Of a stretch of DNA of 64,000 bases, positions 8,084-16,472 are shown piece by piece. Location: positions 455,219 to 519,218 of the forward strand of contig JAACJG010000001.1 of assembly GCA_009917695.1 (NCBI GenBank). Direction: 5' to 3'. The position numbers were made by a program, and so were the translations under genes. Position 1 is the stretch's first letter. Each line of letters begins with the position of its first letter. The notes under the pieces are model-generated. The model was not told the origin of the DNA. It was given only the letters and a program-made list of their open reading frames with translations, and did no database searches. Origin of the DNA: Candidatus Rifleibacterium amylolyticum (GTDB lineage: Bacteria; Muiribacteriota; Ozemobacteria; Ozemobacterales; Ozemobacteraceae).

Positions 8084-8251
8084 ATGCAGGAATCTAATGA
8101 TGCCACCCGCTTTCTCATCGTTCTGCTTGTCGTTACATTAATGACGGGTGCGCTGGTGCTGGTTGTCAAGTCGGACTTTCGCATCAGAGACAATGTGTTG
8201 TCGAACCTCGACTATTACCCACATATAAAGATAGATAAGGGACAGGACTGA
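8084..8251 (+). CDS. Small single-pass membrane protein (55 aa)
   Basis: Too short for most gene callers. ATG at 8084 follows AGGA at a 7-base spacing and lies 12 bases after the previous stop; its TGA ends 2 bases before the comEC start, whose ribosome-binding site lies inside its last codons. Translation gives a short polar start, one hydrophobic helix (FLIVLLVVTLMTGALVLVV) and a 27-residue polar tail ending KIDKGQD. The tight packing argues that it is real and co-translated with comEC. Function unknown; could be a membrane anchor or partner for DNA uptake. Confidence 0.65.
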   Translation: MQESNDATRFLIVLLVVTLMTGALVLVVKSDFRIRDNVLSNLDYYPHIKIDKGQD

Positions 8252-8253
8252 CC

Positions 8254-11187
8254 TTGCTGACCTTCATACTTCTCTCACTCGCTTTTATCGGTGGAATGGG
8301 CGTTGCCGTGATTACCGGTATCATGGCGAGTGGTCTGCTGCTGGTGTTGACCTGCGTTTTTCTTCTCTGTGCCATTATTCCTCTGGTTTTCAAACATGGC
8401 AATATTCTTAGCCCCGGCTTTTACAGGTCATTACGTGAAGACGAAGAAGCAATACCTGTATTGAGCATGATTTTTTTCATGCTAACTATGGTCATGTTCG
8501 GCTCTTATCGGTATGTTTCAGAACTGCGCAACGATTATGCTACGCATTTCAAGACGATCTGCGAGAAACATGACGAGGCGACGAACTGGCGAATACGCGG
8601 CCGCATAATCGAAGAACCCAAGCTGCGCGGTGATTATCTCGAAGTTCTGATTCAGCCGGAAACCATGCGTAAGGTAGAGCGCCGCCGTGTGCGGGTTAAC
8701 AACGAAACTGGTTCGCGTAAGGGTGGGGGGACCTACGAAAACGTTGAGCACAGCTCAGATCAGCTGACAGTTAGCGGCGGCCTGCTGATGGCACAGGTTT
8801 TTGAAGATAATGAAGTTTTTCGCGAAGTGGATTTTAACCAGACCGTAGAGATCGAAGGTCAGCTCAGCGAAGCTTCTGAACGGCGTAATCCCGGCGCCAT
8901 GGATTATCGCCTGCATTTGCGAAACCGCGGCATTTACCGGACAGTTAGAATTACGCCACGCCGGGCGGTTATGAGGATTGTCGATCAGCAGGATTCAGGC
9001 GCTATCTGGTACCGCTTTGCACTTTATGTTAAGAACGAAGTGCTCAAGGTTATCAAGCAGACTATGCCTTACCCTGAATCCAGTTTCCTCGGCGGGGTTC
9101 TGCTCGGCCTCAAAGGCGGTCTGCCGCCCAAGGTTTCGCAGGAATTCAGAATGACCGGAGTTTCACACGTTCTGGCGGTCTCAGGCCTGCATGTAACTAT
9201 TATCGCCGGACTGCTTTACGGAATATTTGCGATGTTTCGCATTCCGCTGCGCATTTTTGCTCCACTCATCGTGTTTTCGCTGTTTACCTTCGCCATGATC
9301 GTTGGCTGGCCCAGTTCTGCGGTTCGCGCTGCCTTGATGAACAGTCTGTTTATATTGTCGATGGCCTATCTCAAGGATTATGGATTCAAGATGTCGGTGC
9401 TTTTCTCGCTGTGCGTAGCGTGCGACTACATTCTTTTCATGAGCCCGCTGCAACTTACCGAACCCAGTTTTGTTCTCTCGGTAATGGCGATATATGCCCT
9501 GGCGATGTTTTCTGACCCGTCAGCGAAAATTCTCAGGCGAATGTTGCGCGGGCCTGGCCTCGCCTTTGCCTTTCTTGCCACCATGGCCTTTTTTGTCGCG
9601 GTCGTACTGAAAAAAGATCTGGTACTGCATCCCTATTTTTTCCCGGCGACTTTTGTCTATATAATTTTTGTCTGCTATGTCTCGATGCGTCTGTCAGATC
9701 GCTCTACCTTTCAAAGCTTTGCATTTGAAATGCTGCCGGGCTGGCTGCAGGGTTTTCTGGCTGCCCAGATAGCCATTCTTGTCGCTATGATGTTGCCGCT
9801 TTCGGCATTTTACTTCGGACAGATGTCACTGGCAGCCCCCGTTGCCAACCTGATCGCTATTCCTCTCATCGGTCTGATCGTTCAGATTGGCCTTATTGCC
9901 GGTCTTATCGGGGCATTCATTCCAGGGATCGGCATCTATCTGGCTCTATTACTCAATGCCGCCAACTGGCTGGCGGTTAAATTCTTTCTCGGTATGGCTT
10001 CGTTCTTCGCTGCGCTGATTCCCTTTCCGCGCATTTCTCAGCCCAGCTTCAGTGAGCTGGTAATCTATTATCTGTTGCTGCATGTGGTTTACTTCCACAG
10101 TCAGATCAAGACATGGGTACTCGCCATTTATGGCGCCGTCAGCGAAGTCTGGAATGAACCTGAGTATCGCAACTCGCTGTCAATCTTTGCCATTTTCGTC
10201 GTCATAGTCGTTGTTGCCGGGTCGGTCGCCTTTTTGAGCAGTATCGAGCGTCAGCCCGATCTGCGCCTGACCATGCTCGATGTCGGCTTTGGCTCGTCGC
10301 TTATGATCGAGGGCGATGGCCGGGTGGCGCTGGTCGATTCAGCTCTTAATGACACTCTCGGCGGCATGGATCGCGGCGAACGTGTAATTCAGCCGGCGCT
10401 TTCCGGCAAACAGGTCAGAGAAATCGATGCGGTGATTCTCAGTTCGGCATTGCCTGAGCGCATTTCTGGCTTGAGTTCGGTTTTCTCTTCATACAGAGTC
10501 AACCGTATTTATACGCCATTCCCTCTCGCTACCGATGGCGTTCGCGTCGATTTCGAGCAGTATGTCAGACTTTTTGCCTTCGGTGACATAAAGCTGGAAA
10601 GGCGACTGAAAGCCGGTCAGAATGCAGGTATTCCGCCTGGCTATTTCTGGGAGCTTGCTTACGAATCTTATAACCGGTTGATTGAAGATGTCCATCGTTA
10701 CAAGATTCCGGTCAAACATATTAAAGCTGGCGATAAGTTCACCGAAGCCGGCGTGACCATCGAAGTATTACATCCAGCCTCTACCAGAGACAGTTTTCAG
10801 CAGTATTACGATGGATTGATTCTAAAGCTGAGCCGCGGTGCGCATAATTTTGCTTATATTTCAGGCAACGCGCATCCGCTTGAGAGCGATATCAGCTTTA
10901 AAGCCGATTTTGTCTTTGTCGCAGACATGCCTTATCCTTACGAAGCATTCGAAAACTATGTCAAGAGTTCTAACCCAGAGGGCGTAGCGATAAGTTACCG
11001 CTTTCCATCGGCCTGGTTAATGGAAAATTACCATCTTTCCGGCGCGATAACATCGCGTAGTCGCAGTTATATGCCAAGATTCAGGCAACTTCCCTTTCCA
11101 GTTTATCTGACCTCAGAAAACGGGGCGATTCAGGTGGACCAGCTTCGTGGCAGCCTGAACACCCGGGTATTTGTTAAGGAAGAGTAG
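8254..11187 (+). CDS. comEC: ComEC/Rec2 DNA-uptake channel with degenerate C-terminal metallo-beta-lactamase domain
   Basis: 977 residues from a TTG start supported by AGGA 6 bases upstream and the overlapping neighbour. N-terminal membrane helices (1-85), a DUF4131/OB-like region (about 100-240), the Competence domain with many helices (about 260-620; MTGVSHVLAVSGLHVTIIAGL is the family hallmark) and a C-terminal MBL fold (about 665-960). ComEC carries single-stranded DNA across the inner membrane during transformation. The MBL part is odd: the usual DVGQGD reads DVGFGSS, the HxHxDH metal site reads SSALPERISGL, and the later TGD motif reads SGNAH, so the nuclease domain should be dead. An intact MBL protein lies two genes downstream. 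Confidence 0.92.
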   Translation: MLTFILLSLAFIGGMGVAVITGIMASGLLLVLTCVFLLCAIIPLVFKHGNILSPGFYRSLREDEEAIPVLSMIFFMLTMVMFGSYRYVSELRNDYATHFKTICEKHDEATNWRIRGRIIEEPKLRGDYLEVLIQPETMRKVERRRVRVNNETGSRKGGGTYENVEHSSDQLTVSGGLLMAQVFEDNEVFREVDFNQTVEIEGQLSEASERRNPGAMDYRLHLRNRGIYRTVRITPRRAVMRIVDQQDSGAIWYRFALYVKNEVLKVIKQTMPYPESSFLGGVLLGLKGGLPPKVSQEFRMTGVSHVLAVSGLHVTIIAGLLYGIFAMFRIPLRIFAPLIVFSLFTFAMIVGWPSSAVRAALMNSLFILSMAYLKDYGFKMSVLFSLCVACDYILFMSPLQLTEPSFVLSVMAIYALAMFSDPSAKILRRMLRGPGLAFAFLATMAFFVAVVLKKDLVLHPYFFPATFVYIIFVCYVSMRLSDRSTFQSFAFEMLPGWLQGFLAAQIAILVAMMLPLSAFYFGQMSLAAPVANLIAIPLIGLIVQIGLIAGLIGAFIPGIGIYLALLLNAANWLAVKFFLGMASFFAALIPFPRISQPSFSELVIYYLLLHVVYFHSQIKTWVLAIYGAVSEVWNEPEYRNSLSIFAIFVVIVVVAGSVAFLSSIERQPDLRLTMLDVGFGSSLMIEGDGRVALVDSALNDTLGGMDRGERVIQPALSGKQVREIDAVILSSALPERISGLSSVFSSYRVNRIYTPFPLATDGVRVDFEQYVRLFAFGDIKLERRLKAGQNAGIPPGYFWELAYESYNRLIEDVHRYKIPVKHIKAGDKFTEAGVTIEVLHPASTRDSFQQYYDGLILKLSRGAHNFAYISGNAHPLESDISFKADFVFVADMPYPYEAFENYVKSSNPEGVAISYRFPSAWLMENYHLSGAITSRSRSYMPRFRQLPFPVYLTSENGAIQVDQLRGSLNTRVFVKEE

Positions 11188-11190
11188 ATC

Positions 11191-11808
11191 ATGGTTCTCA
11201 CCAGACTAGAAAAAATAGCCTTTGCCGGACTGGTTCTGCTGTTGTGTCTCGGTATTCTATTGTTAATCGGCAAGGTCAGTGTCGTTCGCAGCAAAAACCG
11301 GCAACTCGCCGTGCAGATTCAGGATATCGCCGTGTTGACCGATCAGACTGTTCTGGTAAAGGGTGACTATTATGACGAAGAAGAGAACGCCGGCAAGCTC
11401 AATCTCAACCGCACCGACATCAACAGCATCAAGGCGTTGCCCGGGATGACGCCGACTCTTGCCCGGCGCATTCATGAATTCGTTCAGCAACGTGGCCAGG
11501 TTAAAGAGATGAACGAACTGCTGGGCGTGCAGGGTCTCACCAAAAGACGTCTGCGCGAACTCGAAAAATACGCGACAGTTGTTGGCGGCCACTCAGGTCA
11601 GGCCGCCTGGGGTGACAAACTCAATCTCAATTTTGCCAGTTTCGAAGAAATCAATGCCCTGCCTGGCGTTGGCAAGAAGCTGGCTGAGAAAATCATCGAG
11701 TTTCGCAATAATAACGGCGGGTTTTTCTCGCTCGAAGATCTTAAAGAAGTTCCAGGGCTGACTGAAAAGACCATCAAAAAGTTCATCGACCGGGTAGAGG
11801 TGAAATAG
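11191..11808 (+). CDS. comEA: ComEA-like DNA-binding protein with two helix-hairpin-helix domains
   Basis: 205 residues, starting 3 bases after comEC. One N-terminal membrane helix (FAGLVLLLCLGILLLIGKV) anchors a periplasmic part with two ComEA-type HhH units: LNLNRTDINSIKALPGMTPT at about 69-88 and LNLNFASFEEINALPGVGKK at about 145-164, the second ending in VPGLTEKTIKKF. ComEA is the receptor that binds incoming double-stranded DNA. Tandem HhH units are seen in some long ComEA proteins. Its place between comEC and an MBL protein supports a competence operon. Confidence 0.88.
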   Translation: MVLTRLEKIAFAGLVLLLCLGILLLIGKVSVVRSKNRQLAVQIQDIAVLTDQTVLVKGDYYDEEENAGKLNLNRTDINSIKALPGMTPTLARRIHEFVQQRGQVKEMNELLGVQGLTKRRLRELEKYATVVGGHSGQAAWGDKLNLNFASFEEINALPGVGKKLAEKIIEFRNNNGGFFSLEDLKEVPGLTEKTIKKFIDRVEVK

Positions 11809-11811
11809 AGC

Positions 11812-12759
11812 ATGACCAGATTCGGTTACGAACAAAAATCATTTCAGTCGAAGAAAACCAATTTTGTTTTTGCTGTCATGCTGATTCTTGTCTTTTTTGT
11901 CTGGGCGCTACTGCTCAGCCCTGATCACGGCGGACTGGTAACGATAAACATCACTCCCGAGCTGCGTGTTGATTTCATCAACGTTGGGCAGGGCGATGCC
12001 ATTCTGATCCGCACTCCGATGGGCAAGAACTACCTTATCGACGGCGGCGCCAACATTCCGGTGACCGAGGCGCGCCGCGAAGGCCGCGAGCTGACGCATA
12101 ACTATCTGCGCAGCATCGGCGTGAGCCGCCTCGATGGCGTGGTGATCACTCACTGGCACAACGACCATCTCGGCGGTCTGCTGCCCGTGCTCAGGCTTTA
12201 TGAGGTAGACGCTGTTTATGAGCCGCCAGGAAAGTTTGAAACCGAAGCCTATAAGGATTTTGAAGCGATCTGCAGCAAGCAGCATATAAAAAGGATTACC
12301 ACCAAAGCCGGCGATGTGCTTGAGTGGGGTAACGAGCTGTTCGTTCAGGTGCTTCACCCGGAAAAGCCTCTCAGCAGCAAAGAATATTCTGATGTAAATA
12401 ACCTTTCTATTGTTCTTCTGCTTCGTTACGGCAAGGTGCAGATGCTTTTAGCCGGCGACATCGAAGAAGATGCCGAGCGCGAAGTTATGAAATATGGCGA
12501 AGCCATTAAAAGTCAGATATTGAAAGTTCCACACCATGGGGCTGATACCAGCGATTATTTCAGGTTCCTCCAGATGGTTGCGCCCGAGGTTGGTGTGATC
12601 ATGGTGGGCGCCAACAATGCCTTCAAACACCCGTCGCCAAGAACTCTCAGCGGTTACGAGAGAGTCGGCACCAAAATCTATCGCACCGACCGCCACGGCA
12701 ATATCCGTCTGCTGGTCGGCGGAAAAACTCAGCAGGATTACAGCTTCAAACTCGATTAG
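11812..12759 (+). CDS. Stand-alone ComEC-type metallo-beta-lactamase-fold hydrolase
   Basis: 315 residues with an N-terminal membrane helix (FVFAVMLILVFFVWALLL), so the catalytic domain is likely outside the inner membrane. All MBL motifs missing from the neighbouring ComEC are present: VDFINVGQGDAILIRTP (about 50-66), VVITHWHNDHLGGL (HxHxDH, about 111-124), LLLAGDIEEDAE (about 210), VPHHGADTSD (about 236-245) and a final FKHPSP. The family degrades the non-transported strand in ComEC-type systems. Co-directional with comEC and comEA with a 3-base gap, so a trans-acting nuclease for uptake is the natural inference. Confidence 0.85.
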   Translation: MTRFGYEQKSFQSKKTNFVFAVMLILVFFVWALLLSPDHGGLVTINITPELRVDFINVGQGDAILIRTPMGKNYLIDGGANIPVTEARREGRELTHNYLRSIGVSRLDGVVITHWHNDHLGGLLPVLRLYEVDAVYEPPGKFETEAYKDFEAICSKQHIKRITTKAGDVLEWGNELFVQVLHPEKPLSSKEYSDVNNLSIVLLLRYGKVQMLLAGDIEEDAEREVMKYGEAIKSQILKVPHHGADTSDYFRFLQMVAPEVGVIMVGANNAFKHPSPRTLSGYERVGTKIYRTDRHGNIRLLVGGKTQQDYSFKLD

Positions 12760-12790
12760 TGCTGACAGTTGCATTTCGGCAGCAGCACCC

Positions 12791-12837
12791 GTTGGCCATT
12801 TCCGCATCACCCGGTTTTCGGCCAACTAAGTCTTTTT
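12791..12837 (+). terminator. Rho-independent terminator of the competence operon
   Basis: GTTGGCC (12791-12797) and GGCCAAC (12820-12826) can pair around a 22-base loop, followed by TAAGTCTTTTT. Modest stem, but placed correctly after the operon and before the next promoter. Confidence 0.45.
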
Positions 12838-12842
12838 AGTTG

Positions 12843-12872
12843 TTGACCTGAGACTTTAAGCCCAACTATACT
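12843..12872 (+). promoter_or_regulatory. Sigma-70 promoter of the DHH/Clp1 operon
   Basis: TTGACC (12843-12848) and TATACT (12867-12872) are 18 bp apart, about 33 bp before the ATG at 12906, which has GAAAGGA as ribosome-binding site. Confidence 0.65.
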
Positions 12873-12905
12873 GCATGGGTAAAGAAATAACTGAAAGGAT
12901 GTATT

Positions 12906-14330
12906 ATGCAGGAAGCAGTCATTTTGCAACAACAGTTCAAGGATGTAGAGGGCTATCAGGCTCAGTGGAATCGCCTGAAAGAAGGCAGCACAGGTCTTCA
13001 GAAGATTCTTCAGGTGATAGAAGAGCCTTCTACCGCTCTGATTTTCAGCCATGACGACCCGGATGGAATTACCAGTGGCCTGATTTTCAGGCGCACACTC
13101 GAAAAGAAAGGCTGGAAAGTAACGCACAAGCTGCCGGAAGGATTCATGCTGCAGCCGGATCAGCTGGAAAAGGCCATGCAGGAATGTCCTGGCGCCAAAG
13201 CTATTTTTCTGCTCGACAAGGGCACGCTTGCCCCTTATGACAAGTATGCTGAGAAAATGCCGGTTTATATTATCGACCATCACCCGGCACCGGCATTGCC
13301 TGGTAAATGTGTATACTTCAACCCGAGTGTTCCGGCCTATACCTGGTGCTCGACTTCGATTCTTGCCCACGGAATAGCTACTCTCAGCGGCACTCGCGAT
13401 AACTACGACGATTTTCTCTGCCTGATGGGCCTTAAGGGCGACTGGGCGATCGAACCAGTAATAGGCATGCTGTCAGACTTCGCCAAGCCATTTTTTGTCG
13501 AGCACGCCCAGCAGTTCAAAAATCTGCTGACTCTTGTAAAAGAGCGCCCGACTCAGTTCGACGCCGAACAGAGAGACTTCACCTCACTGTTGTCTCGCGT
13601 GACCGAATTCGTGCATGCTACCGGTGGCGGCGGCTTTTCGTATTTTTATCATGATCGCGAAGATAGCCTCAAGAACGTTGACCATGCCGAATGCATTGCA
13701 ACCGCTCTTGCTGCAATAGCAGACAAGGCTGAGCAGTTGACCAGAATCAAGAGTCTCGATGAGTTTGTAAGCCTGCTGCCACAGCCACAGAAGGGTCTGC
13801 TCGAAAAGATATTCAATTACTTTCTGCAGGACTGGGAAAGTGCCAGCAGCATGCTCAATTCATCAACGCGTGCTTTGCAGCTCGGCGACACCGCCATCTA
13901 TCTGTTTGTTGGCCCCAGAGTGCCTCTGCTGCCGATGATTGGCTCGATCAAGCTGTTTGATCTCAGACAGAAGGCTGGCGATAAACTTGCGCAGATCATC
14001 ATGGTCAGCTCAGTCAGTTCTGATTACACTCATGTATCAGTGCGTGGTTCTGGTGACCGTGTCCATTCCGGCAAGATCTGCGGTGAACTCCAGGATTCAA
14101 TGCAGGCTCGCTATGCTGATTACAAAGACAAAATCAGCGGTGGCGGCCATCCCAAAGCAGCAGAATGCACAGTCAAAACCGACAAGGTTCCGTTCATGAA
14201 CGTGCTTACCCGGGTAACCGAAGTCTTGAGCGAAATGCAGACACTCGATGCCCAGGCCAGAAGCGGCGGCCTCAACGACACTCAGAAGGCCCGTGCCGAC
14301 AAGCTTGGGCTCGAATATCTCAAAAACTGA
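12906..14330 (+). CDS. DHH/DHHA1 phosphoesterase (RecJ-like)
   Basis: 474 residues. DHH-superfamily motifs are intact: I, IFSHDDPDGITSGL (about 47-60); II, IFLLDKGTL; III, YIIDHHPAP (about 120-128). A C-terminal DHHA1-type motif reads GGGHPKAAECTV (about 412-423). The family comprises Mn-dependent nucleases and phosphodiesterases, including RecJ exonucleases and archaeal RecJ/GAN-like proteins. It lacks the long OB domain of bacterial RecJ, so it is closer in size to the short archaeal type. First gene of a three-gene unit ending in a Clp1-like polynucleotide kinase, which hints at nucleic-acid end processing. Confidence 0.85.
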   Translation: MQEAVILQQQFKDVEGYQAQWNRLKEGSTGLQKILQVIEEPSTALIFSHDDPDGITSGLIFRRTLEKKGWKVTHKLPEGFMLQPDQLEKAMQECPGAKAIFLLDKGTLAPYDKYAEKMPVYIIDHHPAPALPGKCVYFNPSVPAYTWCSTSILAHGIATLSGTRDNYDDFLCLMGLKGDWAIEPVIGMLSDFAKPFFVEHAQQFKNLLTLVKERPTQFDAEQRDFTSLLSRVTEFVHATGGGGFSYFYHDREDSLKNVDHAECIATALAAIADKAEQLTRIKSLDEFVSLLPQPQKGLLEKIFNYFLQDWESASSMLNSSTRALQLGDTAIYLFVGPRVPLLPMIGSIKLFDLRQKAGDKLAQIIMVSSVSSDYTHVSVRGSGDRVHSGKICGELQDSMQARYADYKDKISGGGHPKAAECTVKTDKVPFMNVLTRVTEVLSEMQTLDAQARSGGLNDTQKARADKLGLEYLKN

Positions 14331-14341
14331 AGGAATTGCTG

Positions 14342-14758
14342 ATGTCATTCAAAGAAACTGATTTCCCTGCTCTGATAAAGTATCTTAAAAAAATCGTCGA
14401 AGAAGAACGAGATCCCATGCTGGTTAAAGAGCTGGTAACTCAGCTCGTTAAAATGTACGAAGATGTTCCCCTCTATCCTGGTATTGTCAATATGTGCATT
14501 TTTGGTGTGGCCAAAACGGTCAAGCCAGAAGAAGTGCAGGTTGGCCAGCGGGTTTTTATAAGAAACCACGATGACTGCTACTGCGGCACCATTGACAGCA
14601 AAGACGGCGATGGCATCGTGCTCAAAGGCGTCAAGTCCGTTACCAGCGAAGATGAACTCGATCTCGGATATCGCGAAATGCAAAAAGTGACTGTCATCAA
14701 CAACGATGCTCTTAAAGAAATGTGGCCGTCACTGGTCTTCGACAAGGAGCAGAAATAA
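14342..14758 (+). CDS. Unknown 138-aa protein between DHH and Clp1-like genes
   Basis: Starts at the ATG at 14342 with AAGGA 7 bases upstream; longer in-frame starts would lie inside the DHH gene. The N-terminal 60 residues look helical (LIKYLKKIVEEERDPMLVKELVTQLVKMYED); residues about 65-115 alternate like a small beta-barrel (VQVGQRVFIRNHDDCYCGTI, DGIVLKGVKSV). No signal peptide or membrane segment. The stop overlaps the next start by one base. I do not recognise the family; the barrel could bind RNA or protein, but this is only a guess from pattern and context. Confidence 0.75.
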   Translation: MSFKETDFPALIKYLKKIVEEERDPMLVKELVTQLVKMYEDVPLYPGIVNMCIFGVAKTVKPEEVQVGQRVFIRNHDDCYCGTIDSKDGDGIVLKGVKSVTSEDELDLGYREMQKVTVINNDALKEMWPSLVFDKEQK

Positions 14759-16011
14759 TGCAGTTGAATATCAAAAAAACCGAGTTCTTTCTGTTGAATG
14801 GTTCTGCTACCGTTAAGGTCGATTCCGGCGCCATCGAGATAATCGGTGCCCGTGTAGCTTCCGGCGAACAGGTAAAGGTTCCGGTCGGCAAGAAAATTCC
14901 GCTGCTTGGCATCGAAGACGCAGTTTTGACTATCGAAGCTCCCGAAGAAGCTCTGACAAAAATGGAAGCCAGCTCGATCCCGGTAGAATGGGATGAACTC
15001 GCGGACAAAATCGCCGCAGAAAAAAAAGCCGGCAGTCTCTACAAGATTCTCGTGCTTGGCGAAGTAGATACCGGCAAAACTTTTTTCAGCACTTATCTGG
15101 CAAATCGTCTGTTGGCCAAAGTCGGCAAGACTGCCATTCTCGATTGCGACACCGGTCAGTCTGACATCGGTTGCCCAGGCACGTTTGGCATGCTTCTGCT
15201 GGCAAAACCGGCCATATTTCTGACTGAGCTCGAACCAACGCACATGTATCTGCTTGGCGCTCATTCTCCTGGCCTGCACTTCGTCCCGGCTCTTACCGGT
15301 CTGGTCGAAATGCTGCACAAGGCTGAAAAAGAAGCCGATGCTCTGATCATCGACACAACCGGCTGGGTTCAGGGTGATGGCGGTCGTGCCATCAAAAAGG
15401 CCAAACTCGACATGGTTCAGCCCGACAAGGTGATACTCATGCAGCGCGGCACCGAACTCGAGCATCTGGTAAAACATCTGCCGGCCGAAAAGATCGTTCG
15501 TCTGCCAGTGTCAAAAAAGGCGTCAGCGACAAGTCAGATGGATCGCAAGGAACTGCGCGAACTCGTAAGCCGTCGATATTTTGCCGATGCCAGGGTTTTC
15601 GAAATACCTTTCCGTCAGGTGTACACCGATCGCTGTTACTTTCTGACCGGTACAAAAATCGAGCTCGAAGGCACGCTGCATGCCGAAAAACTCTCCGGCT
15701 GGGAAGGTACACTGGTTGTTACTTCCGGGCCATTGATGCCTGAACTCACCAAAAGCTGGCCGAAAGACACCGGTATGATTCGCAATTTCATCGCCGGTAA
15801 TGAAAAGGGACTGATGGTGGCTCTTCTTGATGAACATCAGAATATGCTGGCCGTTGCCCGTCTTGAAGAGATGGACTTCCTTAACAATAACTTCCGGCTG
15901 CGCTCAAATTACAAGGGCGATATCGGCAAGGTTAAAGGAATTCAGTTCGGTTCTCTCAAAATCACTGAAGCCGGTAACGAAGCAGGTTTTATCGAACCAG
16001 GCTCGTTCTGA
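14758..16011 (+). CDS. Clp1/Grc3-family polynucleotide 5'-kinase-like protein
   Basis: 417 residues, ATG overlapping the previous TAA. An N-terminal beta domain (1-85) is followed by a P-loop kinase core: Walker A LVLGEVDTGKTFFSTYLANR (about 98-117), TAILDCDTGQSDIGCPG (about 130-146) and Walker B ALIIDTTGW (about 200-208), then a C-terminal beta domain (about 290-417). The D-x-D-x-G-Q-x-D-x-x-x-P-G signature is that of the Clp1/Grc3/Nol9 group, which phosphorylates RNA or DNA 5'-hydroxyl ends and is best known in eukaryotes and archaea. Its operon with a DHH nuclease suggests repair or processing of nucleic-acid ends. Confidence 0.8.
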   Translation: MQLNIKKTEFFLLNGSATVKVDSGAIEIIGARVASGEQVKVPVGKKIPLLGIEDAVLTIEAPEEALTKMEASSIPVEWDELADKIAAEKKAGSLYKILVLGEVDTGKTFFSTYLANRLLAKVGKTAILDCDTGQSDIGCPGTFGMLLLAKPAIFLTELEPTHMYLLGAHSPGLHFVPALTGLVEMLHKAEKEADALIIDTTGWVQGDGGRAIKKAKLDMVQPDKVILMQRGTELEHLVKHLPAEKIVRLPVSKKASATSQMDRKELRELVSRRYFADARVFEIPFRQVYTDRCYFLTGTKIELEGTLHAEKLSGWEGTLVVTSGPLMPELTKSWPKDTGMIRNFIAGNEKGLMVALLDEHQNMLAVARLEEMDFLNNNFRLRSNYKGDIGKVKGIQFGSLKITEAGNEAGFIEPGSF

Positions 16012-16033
16012 TCATCTGTTTCAGCTCGTTTAT

Positions 16034-16064
16034 GACCGCTTCGGCGCTTCTGGCCGGAGCGGTC
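16034..16064 (+). terminator. Terminator of the DHH/Clp1 operon
   Basis: A 12-bp stem, GACCGCTTCGGC with GCCGGAGCGGTC (one G-T pair), a 7-base loop, then TTTCAT. It lies 22 bases after the stop at 16011; the U-tract is short. Confidence 0.6.
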
Positions 16065-16267
16065 TTTCATCAGCGCCCGAGTTACGCCATATTCATCAAT
16101 TTCATACACTCAACCATAGGTGTGATTTGTGCACGTTGCGTTGACCTTTGGCATGATGCAAGTCACCCGTCAGGGGTATGTTGTGATAGTGGTTAAAACA
16201 GGTTCAACGTGGCCATAGAGGCTGAAAAGCGCATTGTGATTGACTCGAAAATTTTTCTAAAAATGCT

Positions 16268-16297
16268 TTGACTTTGCAGGTTAAAATGTGGTTAAAT
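16268..16297 (+). promoter_or_regulatory. Putative promoter for nrdD-nrdG
   Basis: TTGACT (16268-16273) and TTAAAT (16292-16297), 18 bp apart. A TGTGG...CCACA dyad straddles the -10 and could be an operator. It implies a leader of about 165 nucleotides. Confidence 0.45.
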
Positions 16298-16472
16298 TTG
16301 ATCCACAACAAAACACAAGAGAGTTAAAGTTTGCTATCGAAAAAATTTATTATTTAACAAACTTTAGTCGCTCTTAGTCGCAATAAAAGAATTCCAGAGA
16401 GATTTTTCCCATACACATCTTCGTGTACATATTTTGGCGTGCATTTTTAACATCTATAAGCAGGGAGCAGTC

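Larger units (their letters stand above)
16012..16472 (+). promoter_or_regulatory. 460-bp leader/intergenic region before nrdD
   Basis: No credible gene. It holds the terminator of the Clp1 operon, a promoter candidate, an interrupted palindrome TGTGG-N11-CCACA (16287-16307) overlapping the -10, a 9-bp inverted repeat TAAAGTTTG/CAAACTTTA (16325-16333 and 16358-16366), a tandem TTAGTCGC pair near 16364-16380, and a small TACAC-N6-GTGTA hairpin at about 16412-16427. Anaerobic ribonucleotide reductase genes are often controlled by NrdR or redox regulators; I cannot match a NrdR box with confidence. Confidence 0.4.

Noticed and set aside
14578-15477. 299-codon minus-strand ORF opposite the Clp1-like gene
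   Set aside because: Antisense to a gene with intact P-loop motifs and coupled start; no independent signals.
16280-16310. NrdR box before nrdD
   Set aside because: The dyad TGTGG-N11-CCACA is suggestive of an operator, but does not match the paired ACACWATATWTWGTGT-like boxes closely enough to name.
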